The position numbers and the translations under genes are program-made. A stretch of DNA of 64,000 nucleotides, taken from assembly GCF_910592395.1 (NCBI RefSeq), contig NC_088312.1, positions 13,950,001-14,014,000 of the forward strand, written 5' to 3'. Positions within the stretch are counted from its first letter, which is position 1; the number at the start of each line of letters is the position of its first letter. Shown piece by piece: positions 44,967 to 59,900 of this stretch. The stretch comes from Lineus longissimus (Eukaryota > Nemertea > Pilidiophora > Heteronemertea > Lineidae). The notes under the pieces were generated by a model, which ran no database searches, was not told the DNA's origin, and saw nothing but the letters and a program-made list of their open reading frames with translations.

Positions 44967-47900
44967 CGTTGGATTGAGCGCTATTCCAAGAATTTGCATA
45001 ACCCTCAGCGAAAGATCAGTGCACGCCTTAAAAAATCTCGCACTGACGGAGACGAAAGTTGGGACATCCTCGTCATCTGCTGCTGGCCACGTCTGAAAGA
45101 CAGGTTAACCTTATCACAACGAATTGTATAACGACAAAAGGAAATTGTTTATTTCAATTTGGCACAGCATAAAGTGTGTTCAAATGGATTCAATCATGAG
45201 TTGAAGGTCTATTCGAACGAGTTGAATGTAGTGAATATATATCGTAGGTTAAGAGTTAGCTTCACTTATGACTGGGTGATACAGCAAAAGATGTTGTGTA
45301 TAATGTTGCCAAATGTCGAAGTAAGAATATTCCGTTTAAGGTACGCGATGAAACAATATAACAATTCAAATAGACTTAGGGCCTTTGGAAATGTCCAATA
45401 TTTTTGACTCTGTTAATATTTCTCTTTTTTCAAAAGAAATAAAGCGACGACAATGGTGGCTTATCCTGACGCTAAAATTGCCAGTCCATGGGTGCCTGCA
45501 ATAGAAGAACCTACACGGATATCAAAGTACGTTGTACAATGAAATAAACGAAAATAAACGCCAACTTTCTAGAATAGTGACACGATTTGCAGAGTATTAC
45601 CTACCGCTTTGCTATTCAACGTGTAGTGGTATACCTCCTTAAGGTCTCCCGGTAAGCTTGGATTGAAGCTACAATGCAAGAACGTGGTACGTGTAAAGGA
45701 ATATTATGAATTAGGATCTACACTACTAAATCTATAGACTTCCAAGGAAATCACGGCAACCGTGCGCACTGTCTCTTTGAAACTTCACCTAACCTTTCAC
45801 TACCTTTCCGTTCACAAAATGATCGATTCTCAGTCTAAACATTTGCCGGGAATGTGGACTTTTTAGCGATTTTATTCAGGAATTTTGTCTGATCTAAAAC
45901 TCACGGAAATTGCCGGACATTGCCGAAGTTGACCGTTTCGTGTTGATGACGTCATCAGTAGCGAACAAAGTGACAGACCAGTGAAGAGCAGTCAATTTGC
46001 AACTTTCGCCCTGCCATCTGTTGGAGACTTCGGGAACCAAAATGTGTTGATGACGTCATCAGCCAACAAAGTGACAGACCAGTGAAGAACAGTCAATTTG
46101 CAAATTGTCAATGGCGAGTTGTCCATGTTGTCCGGCGAGTTTTACACCTGTTTTTGGTCAACTCAACAACTTTTCTTATTCAAGTAATTTGATACTTTCC
46201 ACCAGTGTTGTTGTCTGAGCTGCCTGTTCTGTTTTCAAGCAACATGTTGTCACTCCAGGTGCAGCACCATCCACTTTCTGACCAGTGTTTTCAACAGCAT
46301 TGAGGGGAAAACAAGCATTTCTACATTCTGGGTGGGTTGTAATGTAAAAACTTGACCTAGGTCTATATTGTAAATTAATTTGGGGCGTATTTTTGTACAA
46401 GTTGGAAATTTTTATGGCGTTTGCATTTTAGGTTTGGTGTATAAAACAGGCACTCGAATTGTGAAATATGTCCTGACCCAACCTTTAGCGCCCTCCTTGC
46501 TAAAGAGAGGCCAGTAAACGAGTAATTTTGATCTGGACTCTCTTTCCCACTGAATCTTTAGGAAGTGTTGTGGAGAATTCATGTTTAGTCTGGACGACAC
46601 AGCAAGTTTAGTTCTCCAAGTAGCTCCACCCGACATCTGGTGTTATCATATCTTGCTGAAGAAAAATTGTTAATGTGGTTGTGGCTTAAGCCATACCACG
46701 GGTAACTTTACTATTATCATCAAATGATCATCAAATGATCGTATGATATAATTGTGTATTTTTAAATGCCCAACTGACATAATTATATGTATATATTTTC
46801 AAATGTATGCACTATTCTTTATCTCAGTAACGTTTTTGTCCCAAATTTGCACATATAGCATGCATTCATCAAGTTCATGAATAACACATCCAGGATGATA
46901 TGACAGAGACATTTTAGTGGAAATATATGGGCGGTTATTTCCGCATAAATAGAGGTTGTCTCAAATAGACATTTTATGTTGTGTTATGACTCGAATAGAC
47001 GTTTGGTGGCGCTCGTTTTAACAGAGACGTACCTGAAACATACTGTGTCGTATCTCAAATAGACGTACACTCAAATAGACGTTTGGTGGCGCTCGTATCT
47101 CAAATAAACATATATTGTCGTGTTTTCAGCTTTTTGTTAATAACTCGAATAGACGTTTGGTGGCGCTTTTCCGCAAAAATTGAAATTCCCCAAATTGACG
47201 TTGTGTGGCGCTGGAATCAATTTTAACGACGGCAACAGCGTTATTGACATTATCATTGCGGTAAGCGGCGGCGTTATTGCATGTATTGCATGTACATTTG
47301 ATGTACTTATGTATTGTCAGGAAATGCAGACAGCTAAATACACTGACAATCCAATTACAATTAAAATGAAATGATATTAAGTCTCGATTTTCCTTAGATA
47401 CGCGCTCAAATAGCCATGTGCACTGCTTAGAGCAATTACAATAATATCGTCGTGGCAGATAAACCAATTCCAAACTTGCTCCAGAATTGCCGCGCGCCAG
47501 CGCCACACAACGTCTATATGGGGAACTTCAATTTTTGCGGAAAAGCGACACCAAACGTCTATTTGAGTTATTAACAAAAAGCTGAAAACACGACAATATA
47601 TGTTTATTTGAGATACGAGCGCCACCAAACGTCTATTTGAGATACGACACAATATGTTTATTTCAGGTACGTCTCCGTTAAAACGAGCGCGGTTGTCGCA
47701 AGATCTCGTAATTTTCTCGTATTTCTGGTTTCTTCAAACACTCACTGTTCTCCAGCGACTGGCACCCAACCATCGTTAGCTTCTTTAATTCGCTGTCTGT
47801 AAAGCTCCTTCTCAAATTTTGAGACAACCTCTATTTATGCGGAAATAACCGCCCATAGAAATACTTGTCGAAAGAAACTTGGAAATGACCGTAAATGAGT

Positions 47901-50900
47901 GAACAACAATATTAGATTCTGGTTAGCCTTTTAGACTCGATCACCGGCCTTTACACATGCACATTGAGCCCCGCAAGATCTCGTATTTTTCTCGTATTTC
48001 TGGTTTCTTCAAACACTCACTGTTCTCCAGCGACTGGCACCCAACCATCGTTAGCTTCTTTAATTCGCTGTCTGTAAAGCTCCTTCTTTTCAACTGGCAG
48101 CTTGAAGAAATCATATGACAGACTCCGTATTTCGTTCACCTGGATGATAATAGGTCAATCATGACACTAACGTGTTTACTGATTTACATAAGAGTAACAA
48201 TAATTAAATTATAGGGATACAAGAGCGAGGTTGGCCGGATTAGCAAGAAGTTGCTGATAGCTGTATATCTACAACCATAAACTACCAGTAATCAGCATCA
48301 CCCTCATTCGCAATTATGAACATTAATTAACTGGAAATCACCAATCAAGGGAAATCAATCACATTTTATGGTTTGAGCGCATCAAAGCTCATTAACTGTA
48401 GGTCGTGGGTTCCACTCACCGCGGTTTCGTCTATGTGTCCTTGAGCTAGACACTTCACCCAAAATTGCTTCGTCCCTCGAATGAACACAACCACAATGTC
48501 TTATACCGGGTTGCCTATAACCGCGATGCTTTGTACCGGGTGTCTATATATGCGTGATCAAGCAATAAACAATGCCATCGACAAAGAAACATGCATAGCT
48601 TACGATGGACTCCACCTCTGGCCGAAGACAATGCCACTAGGCCAATAAACCTAATTGGCGTCTAAGCGCTATGGCACACAAAAATTATTGTCCCGTATTG
48701 GTGGGCGATGGAGGACGTACTGTTCCCCGAAGAATAACGCATTCAAGTGCAAACTAAAGCAAAATTGATATCGGCTGTTGATTTCCAACACATCACTATA
48801 TTATACAGTCTCCCCTGCCCTTCGACCGAAACCTTATTCTCTCCGGCACTTTTAAGGCATTACATAGCCACCTTTAACCCCTCCCAAGGTCCCACATACG
48901 GTCGAAAACGCACCAAAACCGGTGATATAGGAGCGTGCCAATATAGCGATACCGTGTAAAGGAGATTGTTATGACACACGAGTTGACGCCTTTAAGGCTT
49001 ACTTGACTTTGCGCAACGCACGCAACGCAACGCAACGAACGAAATGGGGTGCGACCATTATTATTGACCCTGCCAGTTTTTGTTCCTACAAATTAACTTG
49101 GGGCTAACACAGCCACTGATTACCTCTATATATTTTGGATGATGTAATGCTTTAGTCATGGGTTCTCTTGAGCTTTACTTCTCAATTATTATTATTATTT
49201 TTTTATTAAAAACATTTTTACAGCGCTTAACGTTGTTAAAACTTCTAAGCGCTTTACAATTTATAATAAAACAATAAAACATTAATACATTAATACATGA
49301 TAGAATAAAAGTCATTACTAAAGGAAACGTGCAAGTGGGATTTTTAAAAAAAAGGATTCAAAAGAATTTCTTAAAAATATGAGGTTTTAGTGCAGTTTTA
49401 AAACGACCCAGGGTACTCTGGCTAGAACACTATTTGGCAGCTCATTCCATAGCTTTGGTCCCTCACTGCGAATGCAGAGGAGCCTATCACCCGGTTTGTG
49501 CGGACTTCCTTACACAGACCCATTGTACTTGATCGCAGGGAGCGTGAGGGTTTGTAAACTTCTAAGCAGTCTGCGAGATCTTTTGGTGCGTTATCATGTA
49601 GACATTTGTAGACCATTAGATTAACCTTGTACTCAAGCCTTGCTTTCAAAGGAAGCCAGTGGAGTGCGCACAGAACCGGAGTGATATGATCCCCTCTGGA
49701 CACCCTAGTGACGAGACCAGCTGCCGAGTTTTGAACCAGTTGAAGCTTACGCACATTTGCCTCAGAGATGTTATATAGCAGACTATTTGCGTAGTCCAAC
49801 CGCGAGACAACTAAGGTCCGCACTGCACTTGTTGCTGCTGATTTACTGAGCAAAGATCTTATCTTGCTTAAACGATAGAGATGGAAATTTGCCGCACGGC
49901 ATACATTGTTAACATGCGTTTTCATGGACATTTCTCTGTCAAATGTTACACCAAGAATCTTGATGGTATCACTCAGCTCAATTTCAGCATCACCAATTTT
50001 CAACTTCAGATCAGACACATACTTCTGTAGGTTCTTTACACATGCAAGGAAAAAATTCGGTCTTACTGTCATTCAATTTCAGTTTGTTTCTCACCATCCA
50101 TTCCTTAATTGACTCAACACATAGTGTAAGGCTCAAAATAACATTTTGCACCACGGTTGGGTTAGTTGGATTAAGGATAATGTAGAGACCACTGTCATCA
50201 GCAAACAGTATATATGGCAGGATGAATGATCAGATAATGTCGCAAAGATGACTGTTGTATGCAGTGAACAAGAGAGGGCCCAGTACAGAACCCTGTGAAA
50301 CTCCAAAAAGCAAGGGAACCTAATATCTGATACAGCGTCTTTCACCGTCACCTCTTGTGACCTCCCCGTGAGATAAGATTTGAACCACTGCAATGCTGAT
50401 CCGGTTACCCCGAATCTATTCTCTAGACGTTTGAGGAGAATTGGGTGGTCCAGTGTGTCAAAAGCAGCAGACAGATCCAGTGCCACAAACAGAACAGCTT
50501 TGTTAGAATCCATGGCATGGACAATATCGTTGTGAACTTTAAGCAAGGCAGTTTCTGTGCTATGCTTAGCTCGATATGCTGACTGCATTGGATCAAACAA
50601 CTTGTTTGTGTCAAAGTGATCTGACAGCCTCTTTGACACAACCTTTTCAACAATTTTTGACATGAAAGGAAGGTTTGATACTGGACGGTAATTTGACGAT
50701 ACCTTAGGGTCTAGAGAGGGTTTCTTCAGAAGCGGGCGCACACGAGCCTTTTTGTAACATTCTGGGAAAGTCCCACTTGACATTGATTCATTGACTACAA
50801 GTGTTAAAATCCGAAGAAGGTCCCCAATGGTCTTTTTAGGAGCCATGTGGGGATAGGATCTATTTCGCATGACTTAGTAGCCATGGACGAAACGATTTTT

Positions 50901-53900
50901 TTCATTTCGTCTTCTGTAGCTGGAGTGAAACAGTCAAGTGGAATTCCCGAGAATGCTTGTTCAGAAATCTCTGAAGGTGCATGTGTTGGCACCTCATTGT
51001 CGAGGTTCGTACGGATCTTGATGATCTTTTCAATAAAGAAGGTTGCAAAATCGTTTGCCACAACAGATGGGTCACCCAATGGCAGGTGACAGTCACTATC
51101 ATTAGTGAGCTCTTTAATCACATTGAATGTCTCCTTGAGGTTTCCTGTGCTAAGTCGTTCCTCGTAATAGCCCTTCTTAACATTTCGAATAAGATTGACG
51201 ACACACTCCCGTTGTGCCACAAACATTTGTCTGTGAATCTCGAGTTTGGATGAAAACCATTTTCTTTCTAGCTGCCTCCGAAGATTCCGTGCTATGGCGA
51301 TGTTCTCACTGACCCAAGGATTATTGGGTCTTGCTGTTATACGTTGTGTTTTAAGGGGTGCCTTTCGATCAAGAGTTGGGGTGGTGCAGCATGTTAGTCA
51401 TGGGTTTGCGCCTTGATATTTACTCCTGAATCGGGTTGTGTAGTGCTTGGTCATGGTTTACTCTTTGGTGTGGTGCTGGTCTCAGCCCCCAGCTTACCTT
51501 AATATGTATCATACCTCCATCTGCTGCGCTGGCACGACCTATCCATCACCATGTCACAAGATGATAGTCCCAATGATTTGCACTTCCGAACAAAGCGGCA
51601 AATATTTTATACTCCGTTAGATGCTGGTGCCACCTATCTTTCCCCATGAACAAAGCCAAATTCATATTGTAAACTACCCTAGCTATTATCACAAGATCAT
51701 AGTCCCTTTAACTGCCAGTGAATCACCTGTAACTAAACTCGTAATGCCATCATTTGCATGCATTGTTTCGGCTGCCAGTGAATATTTAATAAAATCCTCT
51801 GTGTGCTTGAGTTCTGTGAGATAGCTTGTTTGCACTAGAGTCATGTGTGCCAGCTTGACTCCAACTTGCGTTTGGCCTACTTTTGCAATGATCACTCCTT
51901 ATGCAACCACGATCCTAGGATCACCAGACTGCACATTGTAAATAGGAAAGTACACCTCGGGACCGGTGCGGTGGTTGCGTTGTTTGGGCAGTCCAGTAAG
52001 CCCCTCCATAAGATAGTCAGTATGTACTACATGTATATGTGTGTACCCTCTTGGTCAAATGTCACAATGAACACCTGTAAATCATTCGCTGCTTTTAAAA
52101 TGTACGTTGATAGGGTTTGATGTGTTACCCACCAGCATCTTACTGAACAGTTCAGATTTTTTAAAAAATTCAAGCGTATCAATATTTCATGAAATCTTCA
52201 CAGTTTCTTTTTTTTCCTTTTTGAGTGGTTTTGATATTAAAACCATGCCAGTTACAGTTCACCGAGAGAAGCGAATATGGGTTCTGCCGGAATCGAACCT
52301 GGTCCCCAATGGGTGACAGCCAGCAGCGTCAACCATTTGGCTATGAAGCTCTACAAGCCTTGTAATTCGTTTATTTGGCCAAGAAGTTAGCCCAAGAATG
52401 CAATCCATACTCGCAGCCTTCCGACTACCTCACTCTGCAGATTGAACGTATGTTGTTCAATAGGGTGAAACTGAGGGTGACCCAGTCCCAAGGTTACGTA
52501 AAATAATCTCAGGAAATCCCCAAAGAAAGCATTCCCTGCACAGTCATTGGGTGATTTCAAAGTCAGTTTTTAGATTTAGTTTTAAAACTAAATGGAACAC
52601 CAAATCCCTTGATTAAACCAGCATTGAAATGAAGTGGGTTTTAGTTTCATCCTATTTCAAAGTCGGTGTTTGTTGGTTTTAGCATTATGTCCGGTTTTAG
52701 CTTAAAACTCAGGGACGGTTTTAGTGTCAAAAACTAACACTAGGGCTAAAACTAAAACTCTCCACAACACCAGAAATGAAATCAGTTCTGGTGTTAGTTT
52801 TGACACTCAGATTTAGCATTATCTTATTTCAAATTAGGTTTTAGTTTCACACTGAAACCAATTGGAACACCAAGGTATGATCTTAATTCCAGCTCGGTGT
52901 TACATTTGGAAGATTTTTGTGCATTTTGTATTACCAATAACACCTTGGGCATTAACACCGAGTGAATTTCAAAGTTGGTATTTCATGAGCACAGGTCACA
53001 AGGCAAGCGTCGAGCTTGGAGACCTGCATCAGAGAGAAGCATTGAGATTTTTCTGGCATATCTTGCTTCAGGTATATAGATGTAAATCCAATTTATCGAT
53101 AGGGCAGGGGCGTAGCAGCGGGGGGGGGGGGGGGGGGGGGTTCTAGCCCCCTCACTTTTGGCCATGAATGTTTAAAAAAATAAGTAAAGAGAAGTTAAGT
53201 TCTGAACCTTGGGTATTTTCATAATTTCGCATTCGACCTTCAGTCTGGAGGGAAACAAAGGCAAATCCTTCTCAAAAGCATGGAACTGAGAAGCAGTGCA
53301 CTCCGCAGGTCTATGCATGGTACTAGAATTACATTTGTACAGTTGTCACAGTATTATGGGATTTTTCTCTTTGTTTCAGGAGGTTACTACCGTCCAGTTG
53401 CCTACACGTATGGGGTTGCAACATCAACCGCATCCGATTATTTACATGAACTAAGCGACTTCATGATAGATAGAGCTCCAAATTACATTACACCTCCACA
53501 TTACATTACATTATAAAATTTGTGTGGGGCGCCTTTCCACCGAACAAATCGTGCTCAAGGCGCTGCCCCCTCAAAGTGCCTCGCGTACAGCCAGGTCTTT
53601 AACTGACATTTGAATTTAAGGACATCTGAAGCATCCTGAATATGAGATGGGAGTTGATTCCAAAGAGATGGAGCGCAGGCAGAGAAAGCCCTGTCGCCAA
53701 ACGAGGTCCCAGTTCGTTTTGGCAGCAACTTGACAGAGGATACTGACGACCTCGTGTGGTGAGTGGCCTCTGCAAGTGGGAGATTTAAGTAGCCAGGGGC
53801 TAGTCCAAGAAGCACCTTGAAACAATGGAGCAGCACCTTGAACACGATCCGGGACTTAATTGGCAGTCAGTGAGGTTCCTTGAGTACAGGCGCGATATGG

Positions 53901-56900
53901 TCACGCCTGCACGTCCTCTTAATAAGCCTCGCAGCCCTGTTTTGCACCAGCTGAAGAGGCGCAAGTGTCAAGGCCGGCAGCCCAAAAAGCAAGGCATTGT
54001 TGGAATCAAGTCTGGAGGTCACAAAGGCATGGACAAGCCTCCCAGTGCACGACTGGTTTAGGTACCGTCTGACCCGGCCAATCTTATACAAGCCATAGTT
54101 GGCTGCCGTACAGACTTCCTGCACCTGGGTTTGCATGTCCATACCCTCATCCAACCAGACACCAAGATCCCGCACACTGCCCGACTTACGAATCCATACT
54201 CCATCCACAGTTACTCCCTGCACCGATCCGACCCTCCTCCGACTCACAATGTTCATCATATCTGTCTTTGGGGCATTAAGTGCTAATTTGTTAGCAAAAA
54301 GCCAATCTCTAACATGCGCTATGCAATACTCCATCCTGGACACAGCCTCGTCACGCTCAACACCCTCGCCACACTTCATAAAGCCAAGAAGCTGGTTATC
54401 ATCAGCATATAGTTGGAACGGGACTTCCCATTGACGCATGATGTTTCCCAGTGGCAGGGTGTAGACCGTGAAGAGAATGGGCCCAAGAACGGAGCCCTAG
54501 GGTACGCCATAGCTAAGAGGAACAGGAACTGAACCTCTGCCTTCAACAGTCACAGACAACCTCCGTCCATGGAGATATAATGAAAACCACTCCAAGACAG
54601 TCCCATCTAGATGAAGTCTTTCCTGGAGCCTACGAATGAGTATCTGCTGGTCAACCGTATCAAAAGCGGCTGATAGGTCCAATAGAACAAGCCCCCTCCT
54701 TACCAGTATCAAGACCAGTGAGAATGTCATCTGTAACCTTGAGCATCACAGTTTCAGTACTGTGACACTGCCGATATGCTGACTGATTAGTGTCAAACAA
54801 CTCGTTGGTGGACATGTGCTCTTTCAGTTGCGATGCCACAACACGCTCAATCAATTTAGAGATAAACGAAAGGTTTTAAACCGGTCGGTAGTTGGCAAGA
54901 ATGTTTTTGTCGAGTGATTGCTTCTTCAAGAGTGGCTTCACTTGGGCAAATTTAAGTGATGATGGAACATGGCCACTCTCGATCTACTTGTTAACGATCA
55001 GGGTAATGGCTGGGAGGAGAGATTCCAAACAGCTCTTCAGCAACCATGTTGGAATGGGGTCAAGGCTAAACCCCTTTGCTGGGAGCGACGTGATAAGTTT
55101 ACGAATGTGATCTACAGTCACAGGTGTGAATATTTCGAATGCGGGTATATTACCTGCATCATCATTCGAATTGTCCATGATGGCTTCCTCTGTAGAAGCA
55201 TCCATGTTCTCACGGATCTTGCTAACCTTCCCCATGAAGAAGCTGCTGAACTGCTCAGCAAGATCTTCTGAATCCTGATGCTCTGGATGAGTAACAGTGG
55301 GCGACTTTCTTATCAACCGATCTACAACCTTGAATAGGTCCCTGTCACCAGAGTCTGCGATCTTTGATCTATGATAGGAAATCTTAGCTTTATCAACTAA
55401 ACACGTCACCCCATGAGTACCTTCTCTCAAAAGTTGGCGGTTGATCTCGGTCTTATCCTTCCTCCATCTTCTCTCTAAGCGACGGCGTTTTTAACGGGCC
55501 TCGGCAATGGTATCGTCGTACCATGGAGCATTCGCCCCACAGACAAATGAGCTGGTCCTTTCAGGTGCATGTTCCACAGCCAGAGGAATACAAAGATCTA
55601 TCATCACCATTAACTGACGTAGGAGGGAGAGTTACCCATGTGATCCTGTACATCGATGGACTTATCGTAAGGATTCAGCGCCCAGCGCATGCGGGGGATG
55701 CCTATTATTGTTGACGAGCTGGCAAGGCCTGTGACTCTATTAATGTCAAGTACGTTGTAGATAAACCAGGAATTGTCCGACATGTTGTATCGGGTCTGTC
55801 TGGTGCCACTCATGATAAGACCACCATTGAATGGTCTCGGGAATTCATGGATTATCTTGATGGGTTACCAGATGATGTGGTTGTCCTTGGTGATCCAGCG
55901 TATCGCAATCTCCATCCACGAGTCACAACTACGTTCACCGGAAGGAATCTTACTCGCGAGCAGCAAGCATTCAATGGCCATTGCATCAGGCTGAGGCAGA
56001 TTGTCGAAAGAAGCATTGGAGCCACAGAGCTGAAATGGCGAATGGACCAACACAAGGAAAATAGATATGCAGCAAAAGGAGTTCCCCTATTTGATGCTAA
56101 GTGTACCATTAATAGTATTTGTGCACTCCACAACCATTAATTTTACACATTTCCTGTGATGACTGATGTGATGTGAAAAGACAAAAACTTTTTCTCAACA
56201 GAAACAGTGCTTTATTAAAGCATAGACCTGAATACCTAAGCTCCATGATTAAACATGTTAAATGATGTTATCAACTTTGAATATTTGTACAAATTGACAG
56301 ATGAAATAAATCAACAATAACGTGATCAACAATGATGTACAAATGGAGTACAAAAGTAACAATGTCAACTAGAATTCCTAAATTTGCTGGTAGCAAATTT
56401 GATAGTCCCCAGGTAGTCGTCATGTCAACCGAGTAGAAACCGAGTAACAAACTCGACTGTAGTCAAACTACGAAGAAGAACGTGTGCAAATACTCGAGTC
56501 GAACGCGTTCGAATTAACAGCCTGAGTGTAGTATTTGGCCTTGACCCGATACTCTCGTCAAAATCGCAGCACAAAATCGCATCTAAAGCATCGAAATATT
56601 CTGAGTTTTGAAAAATCGTTTTGCGATAGTCCATGAATCAAATTGGGTTTCTTTATAATACCTCCATCGTCCCATCGCTCGACCAACTCCTGAGAATAAT
56701 GACGTCATTATGACGGGGCGGAGCTTATGCTAATGTATCAGCGTCTCGCCTCTGCGCATGTCACAGCGCATGTCAGATTGAATCGCGGCTTCGGCATGTT
56801 GGGAGAAGACGGTATCATATCTCAGCAATAAATGCTTCAAAAGTATCAAAATACTCAGGATTCTAAAATACTTTTGCGATAGTCCATAGATGGAATTGGG

Positions 56901-59900
56901 TTTGGTGGTGTAAGGGTGATTGATTTCTGGTTTATTTAGCCGTTTTGCTGGACTACCGCAATAAATGTGTTGGTGGAAGAAAATAACAGTTTCGAGAATT
57001 CCAGTGATATCAATATAGTCCCCAGACGGGATCTGGGGCCTATAATGAGAAGATAATGAATTCAAGTCCTAGGGATTTGAAGAAATTAATGGGCTAATTT
57101 AATTTTTTTAAGTCTCTTTATATACCACTCTAAAGAAATCATTATAGGGATATATTTCAAATGAATTAAATAAGCCCATAATTTTTTTCAAAATCTCTAT
57201 ATAATTATCTCTCTAAAGAGATAGGGATATTTTTTAATGAATTAAATAGCCCATTAATTGCCTCAAATCCCTGTGATTCAGGTAATTGTAGGGTTGTGAC
57301 ACATAACATTGTGAAATGCCTTCATGTAAACTCAACTAATAAAAACGTTTAATATTACTATGACGCCGCCTAGTTCTATCTTTTCATCCTTTATGAGTCT
57401 ATGTAGTTTATGCCAATGGAGGCTGCTGATCATTACTAGTAGGCTTATCCTCGGCGTATTCCTCGGTAACCGGAAAAACGCCGACCGACCGACCGACCGA
57501 CCGACCGACCTACCGTCATATACAGAATCCCTTTCGCTTTTCTATAGCACATGTATCTGTGTAGTGCCCAGCGCAATGGACGTGATGGATTCCTACATGT
57601 CTGACAGCAGCATCTCCAGTCAATTATACCGGGAAAACGAGCCCACGCGGTAAGGAACTGATAACGATACTCTAAAGATATGCTTTGTCTACATGGTCGG
57701 TGGATAACATGATTTGGGCCTAATCTATGCACTGTAGTTTTTCTACTCGAGTGTCTCGACTGATGCAATGCACGAACTGCAACGCGAAACATGCCTCTGT
57801 TGTCATTTGAACAGCGCACGTGCGCTTGTTTACAATTTCATTTCACATGACCTGCTATCGTGGATTGGATATATCACATTGACTTATGAGACCTGACACT
57901 CATCTACGAAACTCCTTGGGTTGGTAGATCGGAAGGTCGGCCGGTCAGCGTTTTTCCGGTTACCGAGCGAATGGGATGCCGTAAGTGAGGTTGTCAGAGT
58001 CGGCGAGTAGGTCGGTCGGTAGGTAGGTAGGTCGGTGTTTTTCCGCTGACCGTATTCCTCCCCAACTACGCGGGCGACTACTCTCTGCAACATAGTATCC
58101 CTTGCGGAATAGTGAGAGCTCCTCTACAATACCCGTCAGGATAGCGTTATGCTGTTCCACAAGCTTAAGATACTTCGACTGGAACGTAGATGAGGTGTTG
58201 AGGAACTCCTGGTCAACTTTCTGCTGCTTCATCTTGCCTGGTGCCGCCTGCTGTGCGCTTGCTTTACGTTTTGAGCTACATGTTGTTGAAATTGAAGGCC
58301 AAGTAGAGTTAGCGCGTTGAACACCTGCATCATCACTGTGATCGGGACTATGTTTGAAATCAACCTGTTCATAATCAAAGTCTCCTGCTGCCCCCCAATT
58401 ACCATTGTCATCATCTTCAAACATAAGCCTGCCAAGGGCTGCAGGCCCATCAGACGTTTTGGACTTCAAACGAATCATGTTTGATGGCGTAACAATGCAT
58501 TTTGGTTTTATTGCCCCTCCGGCAGGAAAATACAACTCATTGAATTCTTCATATAGCTTATAAAAGGATGTTGAGCCTTTCAGTTCTGGTTTGCTGTCGG
58601 TTGCGATGCCAGAAATGGCATTCTTCCCCGTTATTGTACGAAAGTGTGTCCCATTTTTCTTGAGGAAGTTTGAGATCGAGGAGCCTTCTGTTCCCAGGAC
58701 ACGACCAATTATGTCATAAAATTCGACCGTCTTCCCCTGTTTCTTCATTGCTAAATATGTTATGTGTTTTTCAATCAGCAGATTCAATGCACGCTCCCTT
58801 GATTCTTGGGTCCACGTGAACCTCTTCGGTTTCAATCCTGACATTCTGAAGTGAAATGGAAAACATATATTTAGGCCCAAAACAAAAATACCTTTCAGGT
58901 GCCAAAATGCATGGTAATTTATTGGTATCAATTGATAGGCAAACCCCCTCAACTTCAGGCCCTTAGGCAAATAACAAATTGGTCCCTCTCTTCATCCTTG
59001 CCATCCACATGCGGGCTAATCCAAACAAAAACATAAAAAATCTATAGTAATTAATTGTTATTATTCCTACGTGAACCTATTGTCTCCTTCATCATGGCAG
59101 GATTAGGCCTAGGCCTTACCAACCTTCCAGTACAAAGGGGACTCCATAATTGGACATTGCCCCCACCCGGAAAATAATCAGGCCAAACGTTTGAATTGCC
59201 ATCTCCCCCCCCCCCCATGGGCTACAAGTCAGGCCGTAGGAACAGGGGGGGGCAGTTGCCACCCCCCCCCCCCCGTTCCCCCTGTTCCTACCCCCCATAA
59301 TTGGCTTCGCTTATCAAAAATAAAATATTGACTGAGTGTTGTGAAAATGAGAGGCATAATCGACCACAGAGATGCCTTCAAATGAGCAGTCTCGGCACTC
59401 GGCACTTGACGGCTTTAAAGTCCCCAAAAATTGGCCCTTAAATGTCAGAAACCTCTCCCCCCCCCCCAAACCTCCATCCAGGATGTTCCTAAACCTACGG
59501 CCCTGTGAGTTTCCTCGTCCAATCCTATTCCTGGCCTCTTGGCCTACTAGATCCATGGCTAGGCATGCCCCCACCGGCCACCTGGTCCTCTATACTCATG
59601 AATGACATGATACTCCGTGATGACATTGCCATAGGCCTAGTAGTAGTAATCATGCCATTAGTTTGAAATGTTGCTAGCACAAAGTGGCCCATTTTGTCAA
59701 ATCACCCGATGTAATCAGGCCACAATACAATCATATTATGGCTATAGGAATGTATGACAACAATAAATGAAAACTCACCTTAAAAATCTCCTTGAAATCG
59801 ATATAATTTGTAGGTAATGGTGTTAAACTGAAACCTCGAATTGGTTTTATCCAGGCATAGGTTTTTAGGGGGAGAAATTAAGAATAAAACTGACACTAAC

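Noticed and set aside
45453-45526. Plus-strand short ORF MVAYPDAKIASPW with a GTACGT donor
   Set aside because: No family match, and it lies inside an intron of the minus-strand dioxygenase gene.
48997-51995. A second full MULE-like element with both ends enclosing the CR1-like LINE
   Set aside because: The right-end similarity is weak and the flanks show no matching 9-bp duplication.
52276-52350. Functional tRNA-Asp gene
   Set aside because: Several stem mismatches; better explained as a SINE or tRNA pseudogene.
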